Shown: one piece after another, positions 11,325 to 20,790 of the stretch
How positions within the stretch are numbered: the stretch's first letter is position 1
Layout of the letters: every line of letters starts with the position of its first letter
Assembly: GCA_949152475.1 (NCBI GenBank)
Contig: OX424570.1
Coordinates: forward strand, 19,774,694 to 19,838,693
Direction: 5' to 3'
Source of the DNA: Terebella lapidaria
Lineage: Eukaryota; Annelida; Polychaeta; Terebellida; Terebellidae
Length of the DNA stretch: 64,000 nt
Program-made: the position numbers and the translations under genes
Notes under the pieces: model-generated
The model's input: only the letters and a program-made list of their open reading frames with translations
Told to the model about the DNA's origin: nothing
The model's database searches: none

Positions 11325-11750
11325 CAATGGTACGAGTAAATCATACTGTTTTTACGAATAACAACAAACCAAGATAAGGGGTGAGTGTACATGTACCCAC
11401 ATGCAGCACAGAAATATCATGAGTAATTCAATATAAGTGCCCTATAACGTTGTAAATTAGTTTTTCTGAGGATAAAGGTCTAACCACTAATTGTCCTCGA
11501 TATCACATGTTTACATTCTGCAATGATATGCAGTTGGACGTTATTCACAATCCACAGACCCTTGAATGTGTGTCATGTTCTATATGGACAATTATGTCGT
11601 TATATATGTCACCAGTAGGAGCGGGAACTCTTTTGGCTGACTCGGCCATATGGGTCGTCGTTTGCCCTCTGGCATTCGTCTGTTGTTAGTCCGTGAGCGC
11701 AGTCTTAAAATCTGCCGATGAAGTTTTCCGCGTTTTTGCTGCATGTTCTT
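11325..11750 (+). repeat. Dispersed repeat, copy 2
   Basis: Partner of 2714-3110, same orientation, about 240 bp upstream of the lectin-gene start codon. It shares the order of blocks from CAATGGTACGAGT through GCATGTTCTT. Confidence 0.75.
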
Positions 11751-13600
11751 ATTAGGAAAACTTTTTTTCAACGGAGTGTTTCTTTATGGAATCGGTTGGG
11801 CCAGGTTTATTAGTAATTTTGAGCCTGTTTGTGCCATTAAACCTGTCAAAACCATTACCTGAATTGGCGAATTTTTTAATTTATGCATAGAACTCACCCT
11901 TGTGACGTGTCTTAATTTTGATGCCTTTGAAAAACCGGTCTGCGTTTAGTGATCTCTTTTATTTTCCGTCGGGTAAGCGAAAGGAATAAATTCACAATGT
12001 GTTTCGACAGAATTCTGAGATAGGACTCAAATAAGAAGTCATTGTGATTTCAGTGGTGACTTTGAAATGGTGGTGAAATCAGTGGTGACTTGAGAGGTCG
12101 TTTTCGTCGAAAACATTTTTGATCTTTGAGGACCGTTTTCTCAAAACAGGTAAATTCAAGAAATTGTATCCAATATAATAGAATCTGCATGGATTAAACT
12201 CACAGAAAGTGTCAAGATTGAACTCAAGGTAAATCAAGTGTGCTGCATTTTCGAAGTGCATTGAACGATACCGTAGGTGACCTGAATGTTCAAACTCGAG
12301 ATTCACCGTAAGCATAGCATTTATATTTTGGTGTATTGTATGATGTTTTTGCGTATGTTTGTGTTTTATAGTCTTATTGAAAATAAATGCAAAGTGGACT
12401 TTAATTTGATATCATAAAACATTTCATCATTTGATGTAACATTTTCTCTCATGTGCTTCTGAATACAAACGCAAATATTCAATACAAGAACCACAAACGG
12501 TTGTTTGCACAATTTACTCACTAGGGGCGCCACCCATCGTCCGCCTTGGCTTTAATTCAGCGTACGCCATGATTCTGTTTCGACAGTCATTATCAAATCT
12601 CCCAACAGTAAGTTCATTACTGAGTAACAAGGCCAAAGCTCATGAAGACATGTTGTAAAGTCATCACATTTTGGCCATTAAAAATTATTCATTTTTGCGT
12701 TTTATATTAAATATTAGAAAGTGATGCGCCGTCATAAACTGAGCAGAATAATTTGTATCAACACATATTATAATACCAATGATTGTTACATATGATTGAT
12801 TACTATTATGATGATAATTGAGTGTATTGAAATATAGCTAATGTAATATAATTTCGCAATGTCACAATCAAAGATGATACATCAGGAAGAAACATGTATT
12901 GGAATAGTGTTTTACAAGTAAGTTACTGTACAACAACATCAATTGTAAGAAGACATCTAAAATGTGGTTACAAGTGAACATAGCTATTCACGGTTTAGGG
13001 AAATATAAAAGCAAATACCTGGCCAGATGTTTGATTGTTTTATGGTTATACAGTGTTTAATGCTGCAAGCGTTATCTATTGCCAAATATGAATCACAAGT
13101 TTGCTGTTATCGGCTGATGCCATTTTATGTGCATAGTTATCAGTAATGCCCTAAGATGGACTGATTTGTTTCCACAATTATATAAAGAACATAAAAGGAT
13201 CAGAATTAGACGACAGGTGTCGTGTGTCCACATTTGACCTATCATTTACAACCAAAATCTCAAAATGTAACTGCTTTGTTCCATGTATATACGGAAGATA
13301 AGAGTCAGAATTAGCGGACAGGTGTCGCGTGTACACATCGTTTACAACATTGGTCCTCAAGAATACTGATTTGTGGACATATAATTATTGATGTTTATTG
13401 CTGAACAAGATATGTAGTTGATTCATGTTTATGACTGTGGATAATATAAAAGCCGGAATCAAAGGCTCCGTTCAAGTAGTTTTAAAGATGTATCATATGT
13501 CGACGGGTTTTTTAATCAGGGAAGCACTTCGATGTCAAATGCGTTGTAAAGATAAGAGATGTTCATAACTGATAGCATTGTATGGTTATCTTGTGCTGGT
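11751..13600. other. Intergenic AT-rich stretch
   Basis: No coding region was recognised. The one local structure is a loose pair at about 13196-13258 and 13298-13345 sharing CAGAATTAG and GACAGGTGTCG. Confidence 0.35.
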
Positions 13601-13870
13601 CAGTTCATGGTACAGGACTGATGACATGGCAGTGTGCCCCTGCCTGGGTCAGTGCCTGGCTGGAGATAAGCTCCTCCCCTGGGCTCTAGTAGCATATATT
13701 ATTATCAGTACATCGGCCGTTGGTGATTGGCCAGTAGGGTAATCCACACGGATTCACCTAAAATGCCATGTCAAGATAAGTGTATAAATAGGCATGTATT
13801 TCTGAATAAAGAGAGTTAGAGTTTTAGTTTTAGAAACCAGTTTTAAGTCTTGCGAGTTTGGTTTTCTCTC
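13600..13870 (+). promoter_or_regulatory. Promoter- or LTR-like block
   Basis: TATAAATA at 13783-13790 is followed within 20 bp by AATAAA, and then by a GC-richer leader with a tandem duplication. This close spacing is more like an old LTR than a host promoter. No paired LTR or clear ends were found, so the call is tentative. Confidence 0.25.
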
Positions 13871-13988
13871 AACTATACACATCTAGTTGTTGGTTCAGCA
13901 CAAGGAACGAGACCAGGCCAGCCCGGCCTGGCAGAGAAGTTATGTAGAATTCCTCTGAACTTTGAAAGAGTCTGTTTGACTTTTCTGT

Positions 13989-14126
13989 GGAAGCCCCGCC
14001 GAGCTCTGCTGCGAGAGAGCTGACACTTGTCTTTGTCTCGGGTGCAAGTGTTTCCTTGGAAGCCCCGCCGAGTTCTGTTGCGAGAGAGCTGACACTTGCG
14101 TGTGTCCCGGGTGCTAGAGTGAAACA
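13989..14126 (+). repeat. Two-copy tandem repeat, period 69 bp
   Basis: GGAAGCCCCGCCGAG is followed by GCGAGAGAGCTGACACTTG in both units, with scattered differences. It sits just left of the gypsy insertion point. Confidence 0.7.
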
Positions 14127-14201
14127 GCAAGAAGAGTAACTCTAAAACAATTTGTGAAAAGCCACGCGAAGTCGCGCACGCCCCTACCCCCATGGTAGTA
14201 G

Positions 14202-15155
14202 TGTAGCATTTTTAGTCCAGTCTCACGGTTCACATTCATACAAATGTCCTCTCGTTGTGTTTGCGCTACAAATCCCGATCGGCGGAAATAAACAACTCTT
14301 CAAGTTAATAAACAGCGAATTTATATTAACCTTGAACTCGTCAATCAATTTACAGAGCTAGAGCAAATCATGTTTAACGTCAACATCGTGTTCATTGGCT
14401 TACGTGATGGTTACTGTAATTTTAATCCTATAAACTTAATATCCAGTTCAGAGTACTCTGAATGTTATCGAAGGCCTGTCAAAGTCTCCGTTTGGAGCAG
14501 TAATAATCCGGTTTACCGAGTCCCGCTCAAAATCCCCGGTTTGAACGGTAAGCGTCCAGGAAATCAAGTTGAATTGTGGAGGCCATCAGGGCTTGGGTTG
14601 GAAGGCTCTTCCCTGTGGAAGAGACCAGTCGGTTTACAGTTTGGTGCTGAGCACAGGAAGGTAAACGTGTGTCAGACTTCAAAGTTCCCAACCCGGTTTG
14701 TAGATATTCCCGTCCCGCTGTCACCGGTTTGCCATGCTCCTAAAGCCCGTGGAGACTGGCTCTCATGACAGGGTCCCGCCAAAAACAGTCCTGCCTAGTC
14801 CTGGAGAATAGGTGTGTATCCGTGACTGTCTCTGGAAGAACTGAATGTACTGCTAAGTATCCCTGGGACCCCAGTGGGTACAGCGTCCCCTGTTGGCAGT
14901 TATAGTAACCAAAGTTGTTCAGTCCACCGGCCGGTTGACACCGGCAGACGCCCGGTTGACAGTCTCCATAGTTACTGACGTTGTTTACAAAACAAGTCCC
15001 TCCCCATGTAATCCTGTAGGTATTGAGTATATCCCCGCGGCTATATCCAGGAGCTGTTATCCCTTATTGTATCCAGAATGTCTGCAGCACCTTCAACCCG
15101 TCAACCCAGGAATGAACCCATAAACTATAAAGTCGATAAAACTGATAATATTACA
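14202..15155 (-). repeat. 3' LTR of the gypsy element
   Basis: On the plus strand it begins TGTAGCATTTTTAG and ends GATAATATTACA. It is 954 bp, matching the copy at 22843-23796 by eye. In element orientation it is the 3' LTR, because the polypurine tract lies beside its 15155 end. Confidence 0.92.
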
Positions 15156-16278
15156 ATCCCCCCTTTGTTGGTGTGAATGTCCCCATTCCCCTTGGAGTGG
15201 CCCCAACTCCCGACAAAAAGGCTATTATTTTTCCCCTATCCTGTTGCCAGCGCTCGCGCTCCTCCCGGAGCTGCTGCAGCTCACCCAACAGTTCTGCTGG
15301 GCTCTGTCCGTCGAGACTTTGGAGGGCGGACAGGCGGGCCCGAGCGACCAACTGGGCTGACCCAGCGCGGTGCAGCACATCTGTAAGCTGGTCATGGAGC
15401 CTCCTAATCCGCAAGAGCTCGCTAAGCTGGCGATTGGCGTACTCCTCCAGGTCGGGCGCACTCCAGGTGGCGGGCGCCTCACACAACCAGTCCAGGCCCT
15501 CCGGGGGTGCCAGCGACCGCACGTCCTCGGCGGGGCCACAGGCAGTAGAGAGGCCCAGCTGTTGCTGCTGTTGTTGCTGCTCCTCCGCAGCCGTGACTAC
15601 CACGTAGGTCACCGGCTCCTCGGCGTCCGAGACGGCCTCGTACACGGTCTGTTGACTGCAGTCTGCTGGCTGCTGGCCCTGGGGAGAGGCGGGCTGCGCC
15701 ACGTCGTCTACCGACTGGACGGAAGCTGGCGCAGTCGAGGAAGGGGTCGGCCCCGCCTGCTTGGTTTCACTAATGGGAGCCTCCTCGTCGCTGGAGAGTA
15801 TGGCACAATCAGAGGAATGGCAGGGGGTATCCTCGATGGATATGTCCTTCCTCGCAACTCTCGTCACGCTGGTGTGGTTCTGGGCCGGGGACTCCGATGC
15901 TGTCTGCTGCGTGTGGGACACTCTGGGCGACCCCACAGCCCCTTGGTGGCATCTGAGTCGGTGCACGTTCCTGTCACCGGCCCTAGAGAACGCTGCTGGG
16001 CAGTATCCACAGGCATGTTGCTGGGGAGGACGTGGCAGCCCGTGCACATCTCGCAAGTGCCGCTTCAGTGAGCGTGCCTGAACCTTCTTGTTGCAGACCT
16101 CGCAGCTCGTGGGCAGCGTTGAGCGAGAAGCTGTTTCGAGTCGATCACTGCTACCGGACAGAAAACCTTCCAGCCGGCTGAAGTCGTCCGGCGTCGACAT
16201 GTCTGTACAGTATTGATCAAAGACGTGAAGTGACCGCCGTATCTCAGCGGTCAGCACAATGTCACTCAAAAACGTCAT
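15151..16278 (-). CDS. Extra gypsy ORF with two C2H2 zinc fingers and a coiled coil
   Basis: A 375-residue frame lies in the position where some gypsy elements carry env. It has no signal peptide or membrane segment. Residues about 59-111 hold two C2H2-type fingers: CEVC with HLRDVH, and CGYC with HRLRCH. The middle is Ser/Thr/Pro-rich and acidic with a Gln run near 235. The last 100 residues are rich in Leu, Arg, Glu and Gln (ELLGELQQLREERERWQQ), coiled-coil-like. The frame reads through the polypurine tract and ends a few bases inside the LTR. A DNA- or RNA-binding accessory protein is an inference. The gap to pol is about 130 bp, so a spliced or separate message is likely. Confidence 0.75.
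   Translation of the reverse strand: MTFLSDIVLTAEIRRSLHVFDQYCTDMSTPDDFSRLEGFLSGSSDRLETASRSTLPTSCEVCNKKVQARSLKRHLRDVHGLPRPPQQHACGYCPAAFSRAGDRNVHRLRCHQGAVGSPRVSHTQQTASESPAQNHTSVTRVARKDISIEDTPCHSSDCAILSSDEEAPISETKQAGPTPSSTAPASVQSVDDVAQPASPQGQQPADCSQQTVYEAVSDAEEPVTYVVVTAAEEQQQQQQQLGLSTACGPAEDVRSLAPPEGLDWLCEAPATWSAPDLEEYANRQLSELLRIRRLHDQLTDVLHRAGSAQLVARARLSALQSLDGQSPAELLGELQQLREERERWQQDRGKIIAFLSGVGATPRGMGTFTPTKGGL
15156..15170 (-). other. Polypurine tract of the gypsy element
   Basis: On the minus strand the bases read CAACAAAGGGGGGAT immediately before the 3' LTR, the expected position of the plus-strand primer. The extra ORF runs through this tract. Confidence 0.75.
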
Positions 16279-16410
16279 TTTACGTCAATAACACAGGAAC
16301 TGGACCGCACGATTTACGTCATTGATAAAAAGTTACTCTGCCCGAGTTAATGACGCTGATATTCACATTACATGTATATAGTCAACTGCATGCCCATGTA
16401 TCCGTGTTAG

Positions 16411-19400
16411 TTAGTTTTTTATTCCAGTTTCAGGGGAATGTTGCATATTTATCCAAAGTGGGACATCTGGTGGGTCATGATACACCTTCAGAGTGTCTAT
16501 GTGTACCTCTTTGACCCGGGATTGGGGAGAGGCCTGAATGTAAACTTTCCATCCCATGCGAGCGTTTACCACGAGATAGGGCCCAGTCCACCCCAGCCCT
16601 AACTTTTTCCTCCCCTTCGGTTGATACCAGTGCCACACCCACGTGCCCTCAGGAAACATCCTCTCGGCAGCTCTACAGTCAAAATTTTGTTTTTGTCTTT
16701 GGATGGCTTTGCCCATGCGGATTCTGGCATACTCATGAGCCCGTGTTGTGACATATTTCAGCCACGCAACATACTCATTGGGGCACTGCGGAATGTTATC
16801 CCACTGTTCAGCATTGACGGGGTATATTAAATCCACCGGCGTTGTATTTTGCCGCCCCAACATCATACAGTTTGGTGTTAATCCCGTGCTATCATGAACA
16901 GAGGAGCGATACGCGGCCATGACATACGGCAAATGTTCATCCCAGTCATTTTGCTGTTCATTTACTACCGCGGAAAGCATGGCCAATAGCGTTCTATTCG
17001 CCCGTTCCGTCATTCCGTTCCCCTGTGGTCGATAAAAGCACGTGCTGGTTTTTTGAATCCTCAGTAATTTCGTGAGTTCCTGCATTAGTTTTGATTCAAA
17101 TTCTGCCCCGTTATCTGTGTGAATTTTGGCGGGTATTCCAAACCGGCAGATAAACTGTGTCATTAGTGTATCTGCCACTGTTTGTGCTGTATGGTCTTTG
17201 ATAGCATATGCCTCTGTCCATCGTGTGAAAAGATCCACTACTACTAGTATGTAACGATTCCCGTTCTCACTCACAGCCCCGGGTTCTAGTATATCCAATG
17301 CGATACACTCCATTCTGTCACTCACAGGCATGTGTCCAAGTACCTGATGTTTTGGTCCGGACCGCGGTTTACGGGCTGAACACTTCACACACCGTTCACA
17401 CCAGCGTTCAATGTCCCGCGTTATACCAGGCCAGTACATGCGCGTTTGCAGTCGTTTGAGTGTACGTGTTACTCCCAAGTGTCCACTCAACCGACCGGCG
17501 TGTATTTCTTGGAAAATATTCCTCTGGATGCTATCGGGAACTAACATCTGGAGGAGAGTAGTACCCTGCCAGTTTCCCGTTACCTGACGATACAATATTC
17601 TGTCCTGCATTATCAAACGGTCCCACTGCTGCCATAAAGTACGAACAGGTTGAGAATAATTTCTTACTTCCCTCCACTCGGGCTTCTCATCACTGTCGGT
17701 CTTCCACTGAATAATCTGAGACAGAGCGGTATCTTGCTTTTGTAATTCAGATATCCTGTCTTTATCATACCGCTGTAGAAAGTTATCCATAGAAGTTTCT
17801 TGACTTCCATCAGGGCCATTGACAGACACTGGTGAATCAGCAACTCTGCTTCCTTCGATGTCGTGTTTTCTCATTTGACGAGTAACCACCCTCAAATCCA
17901 GGTCCCGGATTTCAGAGTCAGAAGGGTGTGTTGCGGCCCGCAGCAGTGGAGCCTCCATCACCGGTTGCTCCTGGTATTCGCCTGGGCCATCTTCATCGGT
18001 ATCCGCACTTGATATCCCCGTCATGATGTCAGGCAGATTCCCCTGGTTCGCCTGACCTGTGGCCCTGCTGTGGGTCAACTCGTGGTGATTTTCCCCCCTT
18101 TGTTGGACTGGTGTCGGGACGGGTTTCTCGGGGGATTTTACAGGATCAGACACCGTGTTACCGACCCCATTGCCAATGACTGAACTAGTTCTGTTCTGTC
18201 TCTGTTTTTGCTGATTATTTGCTGGCAAATAGACACAATTTTCTATGTCCCAGTGTTTGAATGTACCTTGACCATCACCACAGAAATCGTCATTATCCCA
18301 GTTTTTATCCAAAGAAGCAACAATTTTCATCACACGAAAATCATCGCTCCAGTCTTCTCCACTCAGAGGCGGTAGCAATTCATCGTCAGATAGCACCTCC
18401 TCCGTCATCTTCTTGCCGTCGGCGGGACAGCCTTCACGATGACACTGTAGACATCGAGACATCCCGTCAGCATTACCATGCTTGCTGCCGGGTCGAATTT
18501 CAATGCTGAAATCATAGCTCGCTATACGTGCAGCCCATCTTGCTATCATTCCCTCAGCGTCTTTGAAGTTGAGTAGCCATTTTAAGGATGCATGATCAGT
18601 TCTCAGGAGAAACCGATGTCCCCACAAATAGTTACGGAAGTGATGAATCATGCTAACCACCCCCAGCAGCTCACGTTTTGTGGTACAGTAATTTCGCTGG
18701 GTATTCCGCAGAGATTTGCTTGCATAAGCAACCACACGCTCGGTTCCCCCTTGTACTTGTGATAATACCCCTCCCACTGCATACAGGCTGGCGTCAGTAT
18801 CCAGAATAAAGTCCTTTTTCATATCCGGATACACCAAAATTGGCTCCCTGAGAAGTGGTTCTCTCAGTTGCTCCCAGGAACGTTGCTGTTCATCTGTCCA
18901 TTTGAATGGCACGTTCTTTTTCAACAGTGCATTGAGGGGTTGGGCTTTCTCAGCAAACGATTTGATGTATCGCCGAAAATATCCCACAAATCCCAGGTAA
19001 CTCCTAAGTTCAGTCAGATTAGTCGGGGGTTTCATTTTCCTCACAGCTTCGATTTTTGATGGGTCACATTGTACTCCACTTTCAGAGATCACATGTCCAA
19101 GGAAATGTACTTCCTTTTGAAATAAGTGACACTTGCTCGGCTTCAGTGTTAATCCAGCCTGTCGTAGACATCCAAATACCGCTGCTACATTGTCAATGGC
19201 TTCTGTCAATGTCCTCCCAACACAGACGACATCGTCTAAATAAACTAGGCACTTAGTCCATTGCAGACCCCTCAGCACCAATTCCATCAACCGCTCGAAT
19301 GTAGCTGGGGCTGTGGCCAGCCCGAATGGCATCACACGGAATTGATAGAGCCCACTTCTGGTTGAGAAGGCTGTTTTTGGCCGATCGTCCTCGTCCATTT

Positions 19401-20790
19401 CCACTTGCCAGTATCCACTTGCGAGATCAAAGGTTGAGAAGAATTTCCCACCAATGAGTGTATCCAGACAATCGTCAATTCGGGGTAGTGGGTAAGCGTC
19501 TTTCAGGGTCACGTTGTTTACTTTCCTATAGTCCACACAGAAGCGGAGAGAGCCGTCCTTTTTCCGTACCAGCACTATTGGTGAAGACCATGGACTGGCA
19601 CTCTCTTCGATAACTCCCGCCTCTAGCATCTTCTGCACCTCCTCTTCTATAATGGCGTGTTGGTGGTACGGCACACGCCGGAGCGGCTGTTTTATGGGTG
19701 GATGCATCCCAGTGTTGATTTGATGTTTAACCACACGAGTGCACCCCAGTCTTTCCCCTGGGCACAGGAAGAGGTCCATGTTCTGTTTCAGCATCCTCTT
19801 GATATCCATGCGTTCCTGCTCCGTCAGTTCTGGAGGCAGTCCCTCCACCAACGAAGTCAGGTGCTCTGGCAGTTGTAGGTCATCCTCACCAGATTGCACT
19901 GAGTTCAGGGTATGTTCCTGAACCTCCTCAGTGTCAGTCATTGATTGGGAAAACATGGTGGTAATCTCGTCGATCTGATGAAATTCTCCCACCACTTCCC
20001 CCCTTTTTATGATAACATCCGTGTCAGATAAATTCATCACGTTCATAGGGGCCGGATTTTGGGTGGTGGAAATCAGTGTTCTGCCCACCAATAGATTATG
20101 TCTCTTGCCGAAATTTTCATGTCCTTGCAATACTCCGACCTTGGGGATCTGGGGATCTGGGTGGATAACCTTTGTGGATGTTATTATTTCAGTTCTGGCT
20201 GGGATATGGATATCCACGGAGCTTACCACTGGATAGACACCAGGTGATGTTTCATTACTAAGAAACACTGTACAGTTTCCCATGTTCAACTTCCGGTTCT
20301 TCAAGTCTAGATTGCCCCTACACGCACAGAGAATATCCATCCCTAAAACGCCAGTTTGTCCAATTTCAGCCACGACGATTGTAGCTGTTATCTGTTTATT
20401 TCCGAGCCCCACAGTTAGCTCAATTTCACCCTCTACCCGAAGATATTGTCCATTGGCCACTCGTAGTTTGATCGGTGAAGGACTGAGCTTACTCTGGATC
20501 TCCGTCGGTAGCTGGGAGAATTGTCCTTTGTCCAGCACTGTGGCGGAGGCCCCAGTATCCACCAACATACTGACAGGCCGTCCCGCGATGTGACACGTCA
20601 CATACAACGTCCGTGCGTCTTCTTTGCCTGTTGCCAACCAGATTTCCTGCTCCAAGTTCTCCAGCAGTGTCACTCCCGGCCGGCACAATGACAACTCATT
20701 AATCCCTTGACTGTCGGAATCAGTGTTTTCAGTACCTCCCGCACTGTTCATGTTCCCAGTGTCTGTCAGGCTCACAGAGTTGGTGATCAA
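16411..20790 (-). CDS. pol: Gypsy pol: protease, reverse transcriptase, RNase H, integrase
   Basis: The frame has 1,459 codons. Aspartic protease motif LVDTGAS is near residue 78. RT blocks include SLRFCVDYRKVN, FRVMPFGLATAPATF and the catalytic YLDD near 516. RNase H begins FILDTDAS near 663. Integrase has an HHCC zinc motif near 1096-1135 (HAGRLSGHLG to CERCVKC) and a DDE core at about 1165 (ALDILE), 1227 (HTDNGAEFE) and 1262 (TERANRTL). No chromodomain was seen at the C terminus. The frame overlaps the end of gag by four bases in a different register, so expression by frameshift or reinitiation, as known in this family, is likely. The start codon was not determined. The coding frame looks whole. 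Confidence 0.93.
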   Translation of the reverse strand: MITNSVSLTDTGNMNSAGGTENTDSDSQGINELSLCRPGVTLLENLEQEIWLATGKEDARTLYVTCHIAGRPVSMLVDTGASATVLDKGQFSQLPTEIQSKLSPSPIKLRVANGQYLRVEGEIELTVGLGNKQITATIVVAEIGQTGVLGMDILCACRGNLDLKNRKLNMGNCTVFLSNETSPGVYPVVSSVDIHIPARTEIITSTKVIHPDPQIPKVGVLQGHENFGKRHNLLVGRTLISTTQNPAPMNVMNLSDTDVIIKRGEVVGEFHQIDEITTMFSQSMTDTEEVQEHTLNSVQSGEDDLQLPEHLTSLVEGLPPELTEQERMDIKRMLKQNMDLFLCPGERLGCTRVVKHQINTGMHPPIKQPLRRVPYHQHAIIEEEVQKMLEAGVIEESASPWSSPIVLVRKKDGSLRFCVDYRKVNNVTLKDAYPLPRIDDCLDTLIGGKFFSTFDLASGYWQVEMDEDDRPKTAFSTRSGLYQFRVMPFGLATAPATFERLMELVLRGLQWTKCLVYLDDVVCVGRTLTEAIDNVAAVFGCLRQAGLTLKPSKCHLFQKEVHFLGHVISESGVQCDPSKIEAVRKMKPPTNLTELRSYLGFVGYFRRYIKSFAEKAQPLNALLKKNVPFKWTDEQQRSWEQLREPLLREPILVYPDMKKDFILDTDASLYAVGGVLSQVQGGTERVVAYASKSLRNTQRNYCTTKRELLGVVSMIHHFRNYLWGHRFLLRTDHASLKWLLNFKDAEGMIARWAARIASYDFSIEIRPGSKHGNADGMSRCLQCHREGCPADGKKMTEEVLSDDELLPPLSGEDWSDDFRVMKIVASLDKNWDNDDFCGDGQGTFKHWDIENCVYLPANNQQKQRQNRTSSVIGNGVGNTVSDPVKSPEKPVPTPVQQRGENHHELTHSRATGQANQGNLPDIMTGISSADTDEDGPGEYQEQPVMEAPLLRAATHPSDSEIRDLDLRVVTRQMRKHDIEGSRVADSPVSVNGPDGSQETSMDNFLQRYDKDRISELQKQDTALSQIIQWKTDSDEKPEWREVRNYSQPVRTLWQQWDRLIMQDRILYRQVTGNWQGTTLLQMLVPDSIQRNIFQEIHAGRLSGHLGVTRTLKRLQTRMYWPGITRDIERWCERCVKCSARKPRSGPKHQVLGHMPVSDRMECIALDILEPGAVSENGNRYILVVVDLFTRWTEAYAIKDHTAQTVADTLMTQFICRFGIPAKIHTDNGAEFESKLMQELTKLLRIQKTSTCFYRPQGNGMTERANRTLLAMLSAVVNEQQNDWDEHLPYVMAAYRSSVHDSTGLTPNCMMLGRQNTTPVDLIYPVNAEQWDNIPQCPNEYVAWLKYVTTRAHEYARIRMGKAIQRQKQNFDCRAAERMFPEGTWVWHWYQPKGRKKLGLGWTGPYLVVNARMGWKVYIQASPQSRVKEVHIDTLKVYHDPPDVPLWINMQHSPETGIKN

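Noticed and set aside
14370-14768. 132-codon frame inside the LTR, repeated at 23011-23409
   Set aside because: Both copies are identical because the LTRs are. The frame is antisense to the element and has no recognisable domain.
15173-16071. Plus-strand frames of 144 and 233 codons
   Set aside because: They lie opposite the minus-strand zinc-finger ORF of the gypsy element, and their Cys, Arg and Leu runs are the mirror of its Gln and Ala codons.
16411-16700. Chromodomain at the end of integrase
   Set aside because: The C-terminal residues lack the aromatic cage pattern expected of a chromodomain.
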